Source of the DNA: Snuella sedimenti | Lineage (GTDB): Bacteria; Bacteroidota; Bacteroidia; Flavobacteriales; Flavobacteriaceae | DNA length: 64,000 bases | Direction of reading: 5' to 3' | Assembly: GCF_016428595.1 (NCBI RefSeq) | Contig: NZ_JAELVQ010000006.1 | Coordinates: forward strand, 85,876-149,875 | Position numbers and translations under genes: made by a program | Notes under the pieces: generated by a model | What the model was told of the DNA's origin: nothing | The model's database searches: none | The model's input: the letters and a program-made list of their open reading frames with translations, nothing else | Shown: positions 54,869 to 64,000 of the stretch, piece by piece | Layout of the letters: each line of letters opens with the position of its first letter | Position numbering within the stretch: the stretch's first letter is position 1

Positions 54869-57800
54869 TTAATTATCAAATTCAACCATTTGCATAACAT
54901 CATTATTCTTTGCAACTAAAATAGCTTCCTTTGCTTGACCCTTAAGCCTCAGTTTTTTTACCTGCTTTACATCGCCGCCCAAAAACAATCCACTTAAGCG
55001 TTCTGAAACAGGCATAAACTCTCCTTTTCCATTACCTTTTAACAACAAGCCATGACCAGCATCATTTCTTGGCGTTTCAATCTCTGAAGCAAACAAATTT
55101 CCTGTTAATACAATATCCTTGTTCCCATCCTTATCGATATCTTCTATCAGGATATCATTTACGGAAGATAGTTGTGCCTGATTAGGTAAGTCGAACGTCT
55201 TAAATGTACCATCTCCCTGATTTTCTATATATGATGTTGCAAAAGTATTGGCACTATACGACAAGGATTTATCTAAAATTTCTCCATACACTTCCTGTAA
55301 TGTGGCCTGCCCGAAGTCATTGTAAGTTGGAAATTTCTTTTTAATAAAGGGCATTTGCTGGGAACTGCAAGACCGTCCTCTTAAGGGATAATTTTTTCCC
55401 AAATCGAAATAGCTCAATACAATATCTAAGGTTCCGTTATTATCAAAATCGGTTGTATGCACACCAAAGGGTTCTTTATAACTCGCTTTGTATTTATAGT
55501 TCTTCCCTAAATTTCCAACAACCAGATCCATGTCACCGTCATTATCCATATCGGCCGAGGCTATACTATACCACCATCCTGTTTTATCATTTAACCCGGA
55601 TATCGCTGTAACATTTTCAAATGTATGCCCTGTATTTTTAAAGACAAATATGGGCGTCCATTCGCCTACAACAACCAGATCCTTTTTGTTATCTCCCGTT
55701 ACATCTACCCATTCGGCATCAGTTATTAAGCCCAGTTCTTTAAGTTCTGGCAGCATGGATTCAGTTACATCTTTAAACATTACCTTTCCTCCATTTGAAT
55801 CGTTTCTTAAAAGATAACTATCTGCTGGAAAAGGGTATTTCCCAGGAACCAATCGGCCTCCCACAAACACATCCTGATCCCCGTCATTATCAAAATCACA
55901 TGATCGCACAACAGATCCGCTTGTTAGCATTTTTGGTAATGCCCCGACTGCTTTTACAAAATGCCCTTTACCATCGTTTAAGTAAAGCCTATCTTGTAAC
56001 GCCTTAGAGGTTTCGCTAAACTCATTGCCACCGCTTACCACATATAAATCCAAATCGCCATCGGCATCGGCATCAAATAATTCGGCTCCAATATCTTCAC
56101 TACCTCTATCGCTATACCATGCTTTTCCATCTATTGCTGTAAATGCATTGTTCTCCATTTGTAAATACATTGCTCCGCTAAAACCTTTTGATCCACCAAT
56201 GTAAAAATCATCCAAACCATCACCATTAACATCGCCCACTGCTAAGCCAGGTCCAAAATTCGACATTTTATGGGGCAACAAACTTTCTCTTTTAAAATCG
56301 TCAAATTTATTTTCAATATGCTTATGATTCAGCTTTACCAAATCTGTTATATCCTTAAAATAGGTTTTGTCTGTTTTAATGTTGTTATTGTCAACTATTG
56401 CATTTCGATAGTTTAATGTCAAAACTTGATTTGCTTTTATGTTCTTTAATTCTTCTACCTTCCCATCTGGCCAGATTATTTTTAATGTTTCCAAAATATC
56501 GTTGTCTCCCAATCCAAAATGCAACACTTCGCTCACGGATGATTGAAAGCCTCGGGTTAGGTATTGCTCTAAAATCTGTGTTTGTTCATTATGGGTAGCA
56601 ACTAATCGGGTCCCAATCCCGAAAGGATTCGTACTTGACCCCTCGAGCTTTACACTTAAATAATGTCTCTTTTGGTTCTCCGAAGTATTGTTTTTGTATA
56701 TAAATGAGGTATCATCCGAATTATTGACCACAATATCCAAATCACCATCATTATCAAAATCGGCATAAGCAGCCCCATTGGAACTGGTTAGTATACGGTC
56801 GTTATCATTTAAATGTATCGTACCAAAGGTGAGATCACCATTATTTTTATAAAAGTAATTTTCTTTCTTCCGTTTTGGCATATGATCCATAATGTCCTTC
56901 ACATAAGTTTTAAGATCTATATCCTGGCCAGCCTTCTTTAATTCAATAAGCTTTTCTTGCTGTTTTTTTCTATAATTTACAAAGTCGTTATTCCTAAAAT
57001 CTCTTTTTATTCCGTTAGATACAAAGAGGTCCTTTAACCCATCGTTATCCATATCGAAAAATAATGGTGCCCAACTCCAATCGGTACTAGAGACTCCCGC
57101 TATTTGGGCGATATTCGAAAATCTGGGAAGCCCTCCATGAACTCCACTATTAAGCTGCAGTGTATTATACATGTACTGATGATGTAATCCCAAATCGACA
57201 TGCTTGTAAAACCGTTCGGGATTCATGCCGCTCATACTGGTTTTTATATCATAATTATGTTCGGACATCATATCTACGGAAATAAAATCAAGTAAGCCAT
57301 CGTTGTTGATATCTGCAATATCATTTCCCATGGAAAAATTAGAAATATGTCCTGTGGCTCCATTTATAACTTCTTTGAAAGTTCCATTTTTCTGATTGAG
57401 ATACATATGATCTTTTTCTGAAAAATCGTTACCTACAATAATATCCGGCCAACCATCATTATTTAAATCACCGATAGCAATCCCCAAACCAAATCCAATG
57501 AGATTATTAATAATATTAGCCTCCTTAGTAACATCTTTAAACAGACCATTATCATTTCTAAACAAGCGCTCTCCCCTAAACTTCGATGCAACGTTTAAAC
57601 TTTTCTCTATGGCATCATCGGGATATATCTCAATACCATGATTAATTAAAAACATGTCTAAATCGCCATCTTTGTCATAATCAAAAAAAGAGGCCTGGGT
57701 TGAAAAATGGGGTAAGTCCAACCCATATGTTTTGGCTTCTTCTTCAAATACTGGGATTCCTTCAGAATTATTTCCGCGGTTTATATATAATTCATTCCTT

Positions 57801-58264
57801 CGTTTATCGGGATCTTCTATTTTGCCCGATTTACAAATGTAAATATCCAAACGTCCATCGGCATTGACATCTACCATGGTCACTCCTGTCGGAAAACCAT
57901 AACCTCCTTCTAAATTAGCTTCTTTGGTTACTTCTTTAAAGGTCATGTTACCCTGATTCAGATACAGTTTATTGGCTTTTAAATTGGACAGAAAATAGAC
58001 ATCACATAACCCGTCATTATTGAGATCGCCCACAGCAACCCCTGCTCCATTGTAATAGTATTCATAGAACAGTCCATTCTTAAAAACCGTTTCTGTGAGT
58101 TCATTTTTAAATGAAATATTTGTTTTTTCTGGAGAAAGAATAGTAAATAATTCACCCTTATTGACTGTTTGGTCTATCGCTTCTTCTTTCTTATTAGAGT
58201 GGCATGACGTAAACAGCCCTAACAACAGAACGATCAATTGATGTGCAATGCTATGATTCTTCAT
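54869..58264 (-). CDS. FG-GAP/VCBS and ASPIC-UnbV lipoprotein (third of three)
   Basis: 1131 residues with a lipobox (LFTSC, Cys21), so surface- or periplasm-anchored, unlike the two paralogues with plain signal peptides. Same order of parts: blades with DxDxDG loops (GDLNNDGLCDVYFLSN, DYDKDGDLDMFLIN), UnbV domain (~500-590, FGIGTRLVATHNEQ ... IIWPDGKVEELKN), a second set of blades and the block PLRGRSCSSQQMPFIKKKF. Last gene of the right-hand glycan cluster, 58 bp after the hydrolase gene. Function unproven. Confidence 0.88.
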   Translation of the reverse strand: MKNHSIAHQLIVLLLGLFTSCHSNKKEEAIDQTVNKGELFTILSPEKTNISFKNELTETVFKNGLFYEYYYNGAGVAVGDLNNDGLCDVYFLSNLKANKLYLNQGNMTFKEVTKEANLEGGYGFPTGVTMVDVNADGRLDIYICKSGKIEDPDKRRNELYINRGNNSEGIPVFEEEAKTYGLDLPHFSTQASFFDYDKDGDLDMFLINHGIEIYPDDAIEKSLNVASKFRGERLFRNDNGLFKDVTKEANIINNLIGFGLGIAIGDLNNDGWPDIIVGNDFSEKDHMYLNQKNGTFKEVINGATGHISNFSMGNDIADINNDGLLDFISVDMMSEHNYDIKTSMSGMNPERFYKHVDLGLHHQYMYNTLQLNSGVHGGLPRFSNIAQIAGVSSTDWSWAPLFFDMDNDGLKDLFVSNGIKRDFRNNDFVNYRKKQQEKLIELKKAGQDIDLKTYVKDIMDHMPKRKKENYFYKNNGDLTFGTIHLNDNDRILTSSNGAAYADFDNDGDLDIVVNNSDDTSFIYKNNTSENQKRHYLSVKLEGSSTNPFGIGTRLVATHNEQTQILEQYLTRGFQSSVSEVLHFGLGDNDILETLKIIWPDGKVEELKNIKANQVLTLNYRNAIVDNNNIKTDKTYFKDITDLVKLNHKHIENKFDDFKRESLLPHKMSNFGPGLAVGDVNGDGLDDFYIGGSKGFSGAMYLQMENNAFTAIDGKAWYSDRGSEDIGAELFDADADGDLDLYVVSGGNEFSETSKALQDRLYLNDGKGHFVKAVGALPKMLTSGSVVRSCDFDNDGDQDVFVGGRLVPGKYPFPADSYLLRNDSNGGKVMFKDVTESMLPELKELGLITDAEWVDVTGDNKKDLVVVGEWTPIFVFKNTGHTFENVTAISGLNDKTGWWYSIASADMDNDGDMDLVVGNLGKNYKYKASYKEPFGVHTTDFDNNGTLDIVLSYFDLGKNYPLRGRSCSSQQMPFIKKKFPTYNDFGQATLQEVYGEILDKSLSYSANTFATSYIENQGDGTFKTFDLPNQAQLSSVNDILIEDIDKDGNKDIVLTGNLFASEIETPRNDAGHGLLLKGNGKGEFMPVSERLSGLFLGGDVKQVKKLRLKGQAKEAILVAKNNDVMQMVEFDN

Positions 58265-58322
58265 TTTAATTTTATTTATATGCTTCTCAAAATATTAGCA
58301 ACAGGTTATTAAATGTCCTATA

Positions 58323-60158
58323 TTAATTCACATATTCATTGGCAAGCAACAAAAACACACTTGCTGTCCATGTATAGGCAGGGTCTCGCAGAGATGCCCC
58401 CGTAATGGGATCGAAATTTTCTCCAAACCCATTATTGTTACACATCTCTACAAATCGCTTTGCCAGTTCTTTTGCATGGTCTGTTTCTTTACAGGACGCT
58501 AATCCATCTACAATTAAATAGGTTGTGGGTGCCCAAATAGCACCTCGCCAATAGCCATCTTTAGTGTAATACTCACTATAAATATTTTCTGTAGCCGGTC
58601 CGAATGGTGTAATAAAGCCTTTATCCGACCATAAATCGTTCACTAATTTTTTTCGGATCTGCGCGGGTAATCGTTCTCCCAATACCAACGGTAAAAAAGC
58701 CATAAGGCTCTTGCTGTTTTTATTCCAGTTTTCACTCCCAGAATACTTTGAAACAAATCGCCCATCAATCCAACTTCTGTTAATCATTGTATTTAACAAG
58801 TCATCTGCCCTTTTATGCCACTGTCCCGCTGCTTTCGTTTTTCCTAGTTGTCCTGCTATTTCTGCTAAAACATCCATTTGAATTACGAGATAGGCACTAA
58901 GTTCGGGGCCTTCCACATAACGATTTTCTGCAAATACCGACCCATTATCCCATCCCGAATCATTACCATGATGGTATTGGGGCATGCCATTTTTATCATC
59001 GTCCCGATAGGTCATCCAGAAATCTGTCCATTTCGATAAGGGGGTGTAGATTTCTTGCATTTTTTCTGAAGTCACTACCCCCATAGCCATCATTTTTTTT
59101 AGGGCCCATCCATGAATAGGAGGTTTTAAATAGCCTCTAATTAAACTGTGGTCATCCATACAATCTGGTAACGCTCCCAATTCGTGTTGCTGATCGAACA
59201 TGATCATAAATTGATCCCAGGCCAGTTTTGGATTCCCTTCGGCTAGAGCCAATGCATTAAAACAATGATCCCAGCTCCAAACACGATGCATCCAGTTTTT
59301 AGACATTAGCATGGTTGACCTTTTAAGCAAACCTCTTGGTGAAACAATACTGGACCAGTTTATATAAGCTGCTAATGTTCTTGTATGGTCATACTTTTTA
59401 TTTAACGGAAGGGTTTCCTCCATCCATTCTGAAAATTCATTTTTAACCTTTTCTACGGCATCATTAAATGTATTGGCATATTTGTGTTCGCTCCATTCGC
59501 TTTCATATTCTTCAAGAACAAAATCAATGGTACCATCTTTTTCTGGTAACTTATCTATCAGAATGCCTTTGGATATCTTATCTGTACTTATCTGAACATT
59601 TCCAGCGATGGATGTAAACATATAGCGTAAAAAATCCCCTTGAATAATTCTGAACTGCTTATTGTTTTTTGGCAAGGCATACGATTGTTTAACCGACAGC
59701 CTTACCCCTACACCTTTTTTTGAATAGAACCGTAAGGCCCTATTTCCATCAAAACAAATTTCAAGATTACCAAAATCAGTACTAACCCTTAATTTTTCTG
59801 GTGTTCCCACTATTTTTGAAGGTACTACTTCTCCCTTAAACGTGGGTTCTATTTTAATGATTCCCCGTTCTTCGCCTCTACCCGAAACATCCCATATATA
59901 AAGTCCTTTTTGGTCGTTTGTTCCTCTTGCCGAACAGGCCATAGAAGCCCCTTTCATACTAAAGGGCACTTCTGTTAGATTAAATTCAAGACTTCCGGGT
60001 GAGTATCCTTTTCCTAAAACATGCTGTTCTTTTGCAGCTACGAATGCACTTACTTGAGACCCTTTTTGTTTTTTTGAGCAAGAAGTAACTAATAATATCA
60101 CTGCAAAACAGCCTAAAAGTATTCTTGCTTTTTGCATTATATATACCAATCTAATCAT
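58323..60158 (-). CDS. lipoprotein glycoside hydrolase with (alpha/alpha)6 barrel, GH63/GH37-like
   Basis: 611 residues (or 604 from Met8) with a lipobox (LLVTSC, Cys27). An N-terminal beta domain (~40-235) precedes an (alpha/alpha)6-barrel catalytic region: NWMHRVWSWDHCFNALAL (~320), GALPDCMDD (~359), PIHGWALKKM, GNDSGWDNGSVFAENRYVEG (~430) and a late EYYTKDGYWRGAIWAPTTYLIVDGL. These are the blocks of trehalase/glucosidase-I/MGH1-type hydrolases, with acids in WDNGS and near EYY as candidates. The substrate is likely an alpha-linked gluco- or manno-oligosaccharide; not certain. Six bases after the PEGA lipoprotein gene. Confidence 0.82.
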   Translation of the reverse strand: MIRLVYIMQKARILLGCFAVILLVTSCSKKQKGSQVSAFVAAKEQHVLGKGYSPGSLEFNLTEVPFSMKGASMACSARGTNDQKGLYIWDVSGRGEERGIIKIEPTFKGEVVPSKIVGTPEKLRVSTDFGNLEICFDGNRALRFYSKKGVGVRLSVKQSYALPKNNKQFRIIQGDFLRYMFTSIAGNVQISTDKISKGILIDKLPEKDGTIDFVLEEYESEWSEHKYANTFNDAVEKVKNEFSEWMEETLPLNKKYDHTRTLAAYINWSSIVSPRGLLKRSTMLMSKNWMHRVWSWDHCFNALALAEGNPKLAWDQFMIMFDQQHELGALPDCMDDHSLIRGYLKPPIHGWALKKMMAMGVVTSEKMQEIYTPLSKWTDFWMTYRDDDKNGMPQYHHGNDSGWDNGSVFAENRYVEGPELSAYLVIQMDVLAEIAGQLGKTKAAGQWHKRADDLLNTMINRSWIDGRFVSKYSGSENWNKNSKSLMAFLPLVLGERLPAQIRKKLVNDLWSDKGFITPFGPATENIYSEYYTKDGYWRGAIWAPTTYLIVDGLASCKETDHAKELAKRFVEMCNNNGFGENFDPITGASLRDPAYTWTASVFLLLANEYVN

Positions 60159-60164
60159 ATTTTA

Positions 60165-61214
60165 TCATTGTGGACATGCTCCCAAAGCACTTTCCTTAAC
60201 GGTACATTCTAAAAAAGCATCTGGACCAATTCCCGAGTAAGTAGATCCATCCCTTACTTTACCCGAAATAAGGTCTTCATACCAGCTCATCCAAGGGTGA
60301 GAATACCCATATTTTCCGGCAGCATGAACAACCTGTCCGTTATCTGAAGGGACTTTTTCGCCCCTGTCTGGGTAGAACATCTCTGCGGTAGTATGCAACC
60401 ATTCATGGATAAACATACCCGGGTCGTTTTGTTTGGCATCGTTTATCGTACCTTCAATATCATCGTAATACCTAATGGTGTAATATGACGCATCCGAATT
60501 TAGCTCGGTAACATCAAACCAGGCAATCCCAATAAAATTATCGATAAAGCAATTTTGCTGGGAACCTGCTCCACCTCTAAAAAAAGTAACTATTAAGTCG
60601 TAATCACCTTTATTGATATCTGTTATATAGTTATCAATGATACTGGGAGTAATCAACTTTTCATTACTTAACACAATGGTTTCATCACTAATATCACGCC
60701 TCTCTATTTCCCATTTTGTCGTGTTATACGAATAGTCTTCCACCTTGTCCTTAAAGCTCCAATTAAAAAATTCGTATGCCAGATCCAATTCGGCAGTTGT
60801 ATACTCGCTTACACAAGCTCCTACATTCGCCGTCACTTTATTAACACCTATAAACAGTGCTTTCCAAACTTTAGGTCCCTGTAGGTCATTATTGTTCAAA
60901 TCGACAGTTAAGGTTTTAGTTGTTACTTCTACGGTTACGGTTCTTCTTAAATAGGTTTTTGAATCTTTTAGACCAACACCAACCATGTGTTCACCTTTTT
61001 CTACAACTAGCTCTGATGGCGTTACCTTGCCCGTATAAACACCATCCAAATAAATAGCGCTACCAGGTTCGCTAGCAGTTACAAACAACTTATGTATGAT
61101 GGATGTGGCTTTTGGACCAGAATCGTCTGCTGAATTACACCCTTGGGTTAGCATAATGGTAAAGAGACACAGTAATGGTAATATTATATATTTTATGTTG
61201 TTCATGATTTTCAT
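60165..61214 (-). CDS. lipoprotein with PEGA domain and zincin-like HEWLH motif
   Basis: 349 residues, lipobox LTQGC (Cys26; Met4 may be the real start). A PEGA domain (~40-115: LFVTASEPGSAIYLDGVYTGKVTP, VEKGEHMVGVGLKDSKTY) is followed by a ~220-residue domain with FIHEWLHTTAEMFYP, placing HExxH at 270-274, and then HAAGKYGYSHPWMSWYEDLISG, which offers further His/Glu/Asp ligands. This looks like a metallopeptidase fold, but I recognise no family. It sits in a glycan cluster between a GH97 and an (alpha/alpha)6 hydrolase, so it could process a glycoprotein. Confidence 0.78.
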   Translation of the reverse strand: MKIMNNIKYIILPLLCLFTIMLTQGCNSADDSGPKATSIIHKLFVTASEPGSAIYLDGVYTGKVTPSELVVEKGEHMVGVGLKDSKTYLRRTVTVEVTTKTLTVDLNNNDLQGPKVWKALFIGVNKVTANVGACVSEYTTAELDLAYEFFNWSFKDKVEDYSYNTTKWEIERRDISDETIVLSNEKLITPSIIDNYITDINKGDYDLIVTFFRGGAGSQQNCFIDNFIGIAWFDVTELNSDASYYTIRYYDDIEGTINDAKQNDPGMFIHEWLHTTAEMFYPDRGEKVPSDNGQVVHAAGKYGYSHPWMSWYEDLISGKVRDGSTYSGIGPDAFLECTVKESALGACPQ

Positions 61215-61238
61215 TATTTAATTTAACCTTAGGTTGAT

Positions 61239-63224
61239 TTATTGCACTGGCGTTAATATAACTGCCAATCCACCGCCTTTTGACAAATGAATTTTACTAC
61301 TGTAAGCGCTATCCACAACCATTCTAGATTGTTTAAAATCGATAGCGATCCTATCGGCATTGATACCGTCCTGATACAAGGTCATCTCATATTTTTTATC
61401 CTTCGGAAGAAATGATAGGTTCAAAGTAAGATCTCTTGAACTCCAATCGGTCATAGCACCAACATACCAGTTATCTCCATGTTTTCTCGCTAACATTAAA
61501 TAATCTGAAACCTTAGCGTCCAAAACTATGGTTTCATCCCAAACAGCGGGTACAGCAGATAAGAATTCCATACATTCAGGTTCTTTGTAATAATTGGAAG
61601 GGCTATCGCATAACATTTGCGATGGACTTTCAAAACAAACGTACATAGCCAGTTGGTGACAACGTGTGCCCAAGCTCATGGGCTTGTTCCAAGCCACACC
61701 AAAATTTTCTTGCTGGGTATTGATCATGGCTCCGGGCGTATAATCCATAGGACCGGCTACCATTCGTATAAATGGTAAGGTTACATTATGCTCTGGTGTA
61801 ATATAATCGGCCCATTTGTTGTTTTCGTTCCCTTTAACACCTTCTCGGGTCAGTACATTGGGATAGGTTCTTCGCAATCCAGACGGTTTATAAGACCCAT
61901 GAAAGTCTACCAATAATTTATGATCGGCACAGGCCTTGGCAATGCGTTCGTAGTACTTTACCATCCATTGATCGTCACGCTGCATAAAATCGATCTTCAA
62001 ACCTTTAGCACCCCAACTTTGAAATGCATCCAAAGCAGCTTCCAGCTTTTGATCCAGAGAGCTCCAGGTCACCCATAAAATAAGGCCTACATTCTTTTCT
62101 TTTCCATATCGTATTAGGGCTTCCACATCCACTTCGGGCACCACATCCAATACATCCCCCAGTTTATACCAGCCTTCATCCAGAATAATGTACTCGAGAC
62201 CATATTTAGATGCAAAGTCGATGTAGTATTTATAGGTATCTGTATTCACACCTGCCTTAAAATCCACGCCATAGATATTGTTATAGTTCCACCAATCCCA
62301 GGCCACTTTCCCAGGTTGAATCCAAGAGCAATCAGCTATTCTGGAAGGTTCTGCTAACTGATAAGTCAATTGATTGGTTATCAAGTCTGCATCTGTTTTG
62401 GACACTGCTATTATACGCCACGGAAAAGCCCTTGCTCCTTTGGTTTTTGCTATATAATTGGCTTTTTTAGAGACACGAATGGTTCTATCGTCTGTCCACC
62501 GTGTATTGTCTACTTTTTCTTCGAGTGCTACTGGCGGAAACACGGCTTGCAAGCTGTTATCCTCTGTTCCGGTAAGCCACATGCCAGGGTAATCCAAGAG
62601 CCCGGTTTCTGTAATGAGTAATTTGGTTTTACCCTGGGTGGCAATTAACGCGGGCAGGCTACATAGGTCTTCATTTGAAAGACTATCTAATGTCAAACGT
62701 TCATAGAGGCGCTCGTTATGTGATTGAAATTCGTCCTCTCTTGGGAAATAAACCAGATTGTTATTGGTAAAATTGAACTTTGCCGTTTCGGATGTGACGA
62801 TCAAGTCTTTATCGAATTGCGTTTCAAACCTATAGGCTACGCCATTATTAAACGCCCTAAAGACCACTTTGTAATTACCTTTAAACGTAAGCGTGATCTC
62901 ATTAAAACGATCCCTTATTTCGGCACTCTTTACTTTTAATTCAGGATAAAGCATTTTATCTACAGATCGGGATTGCCTTTTTATAAGTTTGGGATGGGCT
63001 CCTAAAACATTATTTTCATTGACTGTTAATGCTAAAGTAGCTGCATCTATAACCTGTTCCTGATCTACAAAAATGGAATAGGTAATTGCCTGATCGACTT
63101 TGACCTCAACTACAATTGTGCCATCGGGAGACTGTAGTTTAAAGTTTTTGTCCTTTGCCAAAACTGTATTAAAAGCAAGGAACAGCAAGACGCATATAGG
63201 TATTTTAAATAGTGATGTTTTCAT
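61239..63224 (-). CDS. glycoside hydrolase family 97 enzyme
   Basis: 661 residues: signal peptide (FKIPICVLLFLAFNTVLAK), GH97 N-terminal super-sandwich (~28-285: LQSPDGTIVVEVKVDQAITYSI), catalytic TIM barrel (~290-560) and a small C-terminal beta domain. In the barrel GLKIDFMQRDDQW gives an aspartate near 411 and LTREGVKGNE a glutamate near 460, the placement seen in the retaining (alpha-galactosidase-like) branch rather than the inverting SusB branch; this assignment is by eye. Acts in the periplasm on alpha-linked oligosaccharides. Twenty-four bases upstream of the PEGA gene. Confidence 0.93.
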   Translation of the reverse strand: MKTSLFKIPICVLLFLAFNTVLAKDKNFKLQSPDGTIVVEVKVDQAITYSIFVDQEQVIDAATLALTVNENNVLGAHPKLIKRQSRSVDKMLYPELKVKSAEIRDRFNEITLTFKGNYKVVFRAFNNGVAYRFETQFDKDLIVTSETAKFNFTNNNLVYFPREDEFQSHNERLYERLTLDSLSNEDLCSLPALIATQGKTKLLITETGLLDYPGMWLTGTEDNSLQAVFPPVALEEKVDNTRWTDDRTIRVSKKANYIAKTKGARAFPWRIIAVSKTDADLITNQLTYQLAEPSRIADCSWIQPGKVAWDWWNYNNIYGVDFKAGVNTDTYKYYIDFASKYGLEYIILDEGWYKLGDVLDVVPEVDVEALIRYGKEKNVGLILWVTWSSLDQKLEAALDAFQSWGAKGLKIDFMQRDDQWMVKYYERIAKACADHKLLVDFHGSYKPSGLRRTYPNVLTREGVKGNENNKWADYITPEHNVTLPFIRMVAGPMDYTPGAMINTQQENFGVAWNKPMSLGTRCHQLAMYVCFESPSQMLCDSPSNYYKEPECMEFLSAVPAVWDETIVLDAKVSDYLMLARKHGDNWYVGAMTDWSSRDLTLNLSFLPKDKKYEMTLYQDGINADRIAIDFKQSRMVVDSAYSSKIHLSKGGGLAVILTPVQ

Positions 63225-63364
63225 CTTTAATTTTTATTGTTTTTCATCGGTCAGATGTAATTACTCACGTCGTAACTATTTGATTTTAACGTGTTCGTGA
63301 ACCTTTGGTTCCGCCAATAGACATTCTCGATTGGTATCAAGATTTGTTTTGGCTCATTTCATAA

Positions 63365-64000
63365 TTAATTAGGAAATAATTCTACTCTTATTTTTTCGTT
63401 GGCATCATCGTCAGAAGATAACCATACTTCTGGGGTGAAGTCTGTATTATCTTTATCGTAGCTCATAACAAACACTTCTATGTTTTGTCCCTTATATGAA
63501 GCATCCAGTGGAATGTAATAAGTATAGTTACTATCCTTTTTGGCATTTACATACTCCCAGGTGTTGGATGGATACGAGACTGCCCGATCGGGTGCACCAA
63601 CAAGCTTTCCGCCAATTTTTGCTGCCGCATAGGCACCTTCCTCACCATGTTTCCCGTTAAGGGCTACACTTAAATAACTGCCTTTAGGAATTTCGTTTAA
63701 GGTGAATTCGGATTTCCAGCTTTTAACAGCTGGCATTGCTATAGGATGTGCAAACAGGTTGGAGGCACGCCATTTTTTACGATCTAAAGGTTTACCTTTT
63801 TTAAAGCCTTCTATTTCAACAATATGTTGTGACTGACTTCTAAATCTTAAATATCTTATTTTTTTATGGATATTAATAGTTGACTTAAGATCTGCCAAGT
63901 AGGTTATGGTTTCCCAACGTTTTAAATCGGTAGACACCTCTACATAGTTACCTTCTTCTCGCAATAGCGGGTGCAGCGAAAAATAATCGGGCACATAAAC
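63365..64000 (-). CDS. C-terminal part of a protein of unknown function, cut by window edge
   Basis: The frame is open through base 64000 (reading VYV before PDYFSLHP), so the start lies outside. The visible ~211 residues are all-beta in character: YVEVSTDLKRWETITYL and IRYLRFRSQ resemble a coagulation-factor/discoidin-like module, followed by a second sandwich (SWKSEFTLNEIPKGSYLSVALNGKHG ... EVWLSSDDD). Same strand as and 140 bp upstream of GH97, so probably a large enzyme or binding protein of the same cluster. Confidence 0.75.
   Translation of the reverse strand, partial: VYVPDYFSLHPLLREEGNYVEVSTDLKRWETITYLADLKSTINIHKKIRYLRFRSQSQHIVEIEGFKKGKPLDRKKWRASNLFAHPIAMPAVKSWKSEFTLNEIPKGSYLSVALNGKHGEEGAYAAAKIGGKLVGAPDRAVSYPSNTWEYVNAKKDSNYTYYIPLDASYKGQNIEVFVMSYDKDNTDFTPEVWLSSDDDANEKIRVELFPN

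Overview
The window looks like an AT-rich chromosomal segment of a polysaccharide-degrading, probably marine, member of the Flavobacteriia (Bacteroidetes). The reasons are two SusC-type receptors with N-terminal STN domains next to FecR/ECF-sigma pairs, a SusD lipoprotein, a one-piece hybrid two-component system, three giant FG-GAP/UnbV secreted proteins, many short-signal-peptide lipoproteins, and promoters of the Bacteroidetes type (TTG, about 20 nt, TAnnTTTG). I saw no rRNA, tRNA, CRISPR array, transposase or prophage gene. The species cannot be named from what is visible.

Layout. (1) 1-4610, minus strand: the left end cuts a SusC receptor (C-terminus outside), preceded by its FecR anti-sigma and ECF sigma genes. 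(2) 4880-8594: a membrane glycosyltransferase, a small secreted protein, and the end of a minus-strand operon. (3) 6935-11616, minus: blaI - M56/BlaR1-like protease carrying three TonB C-terminal domains - TPR protein - small lipoprotein, with three 16-bp BlaI-type operators in front. (4) 11617-15500: a NarL-type response regulator and TPR histidine kinase, flanked by two non-coding stretches with hairpins and a 46-residue lipoprotein gene. (5) 15501-23812: sugar-acid catabolism and its control. A LacI regulator, KDPG aldolase, KDG kinase, a divergent LacI regulator with two identical palindromic operators, and a 1371-residue hybrid two-component sensor. (6) 24157-28281, plus: a GH109-type oxidoreductase-fold glycosidase and two secreted proteins of unknown role (one DUF5077-DUF3472). 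(7) 28384-34089: LysR regulator and the histidine-utilisation genes hutH-hutU-hutI, with a clear LysR box and promoter between them. (8) 34318-34839: a CHRD-domain protein. (9) 34952-54803: a polysaccharide utilisation locus on the minus strand: FecR - SusC - SusD - two UnbV proteins - an unassigned TIM-barrel-like lipoprotein - an NPCBM-containing alpha-galactosidase-like enzyme. Its sigma gene is divergent. (10) 54869-64000, minus: the downstream end of a further glycan cluster: unknown partial gene, GH97, a PEGA/HExxH lipoprotein, a GH63/GH37-like hydrolase, and a third UnbV lipoprotein.

How it works together (inference from family knowledge): SusC/SusD import oligosaccharides; secreted and periplasmic alpha-galactosidase-like, GH97, GH109 and (alpha/alpha)6-barrel enzymes trim them; KDG kinase and KDPG aldolase take 2-keto-3-deoxy sugar acids to pyruvate and a triose phosphate. 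Control is by sigma/anti-sigma relays at the receptors, LacI repressors at the sugar-acid genes and a periplasmic-sensing hybrid kinase.

The least expected signals are non-coding. Both fecR-susC gaps hold the same 11-bp hairpin with a compensatory base-pair change, followed by a T-tract on the strand opposite susC and preceded by a TAnnTTTG box over the susC start codon. This is the layout expected for short antisense RNAs of the DonS type described in Bacteroides PULs. Other points are TonB-box-like linkers between the triple TonB domains of the M56 protein, a probable small RNA near 11.8 kb, and a zincin-like motif in a PEGA lipoprotein.
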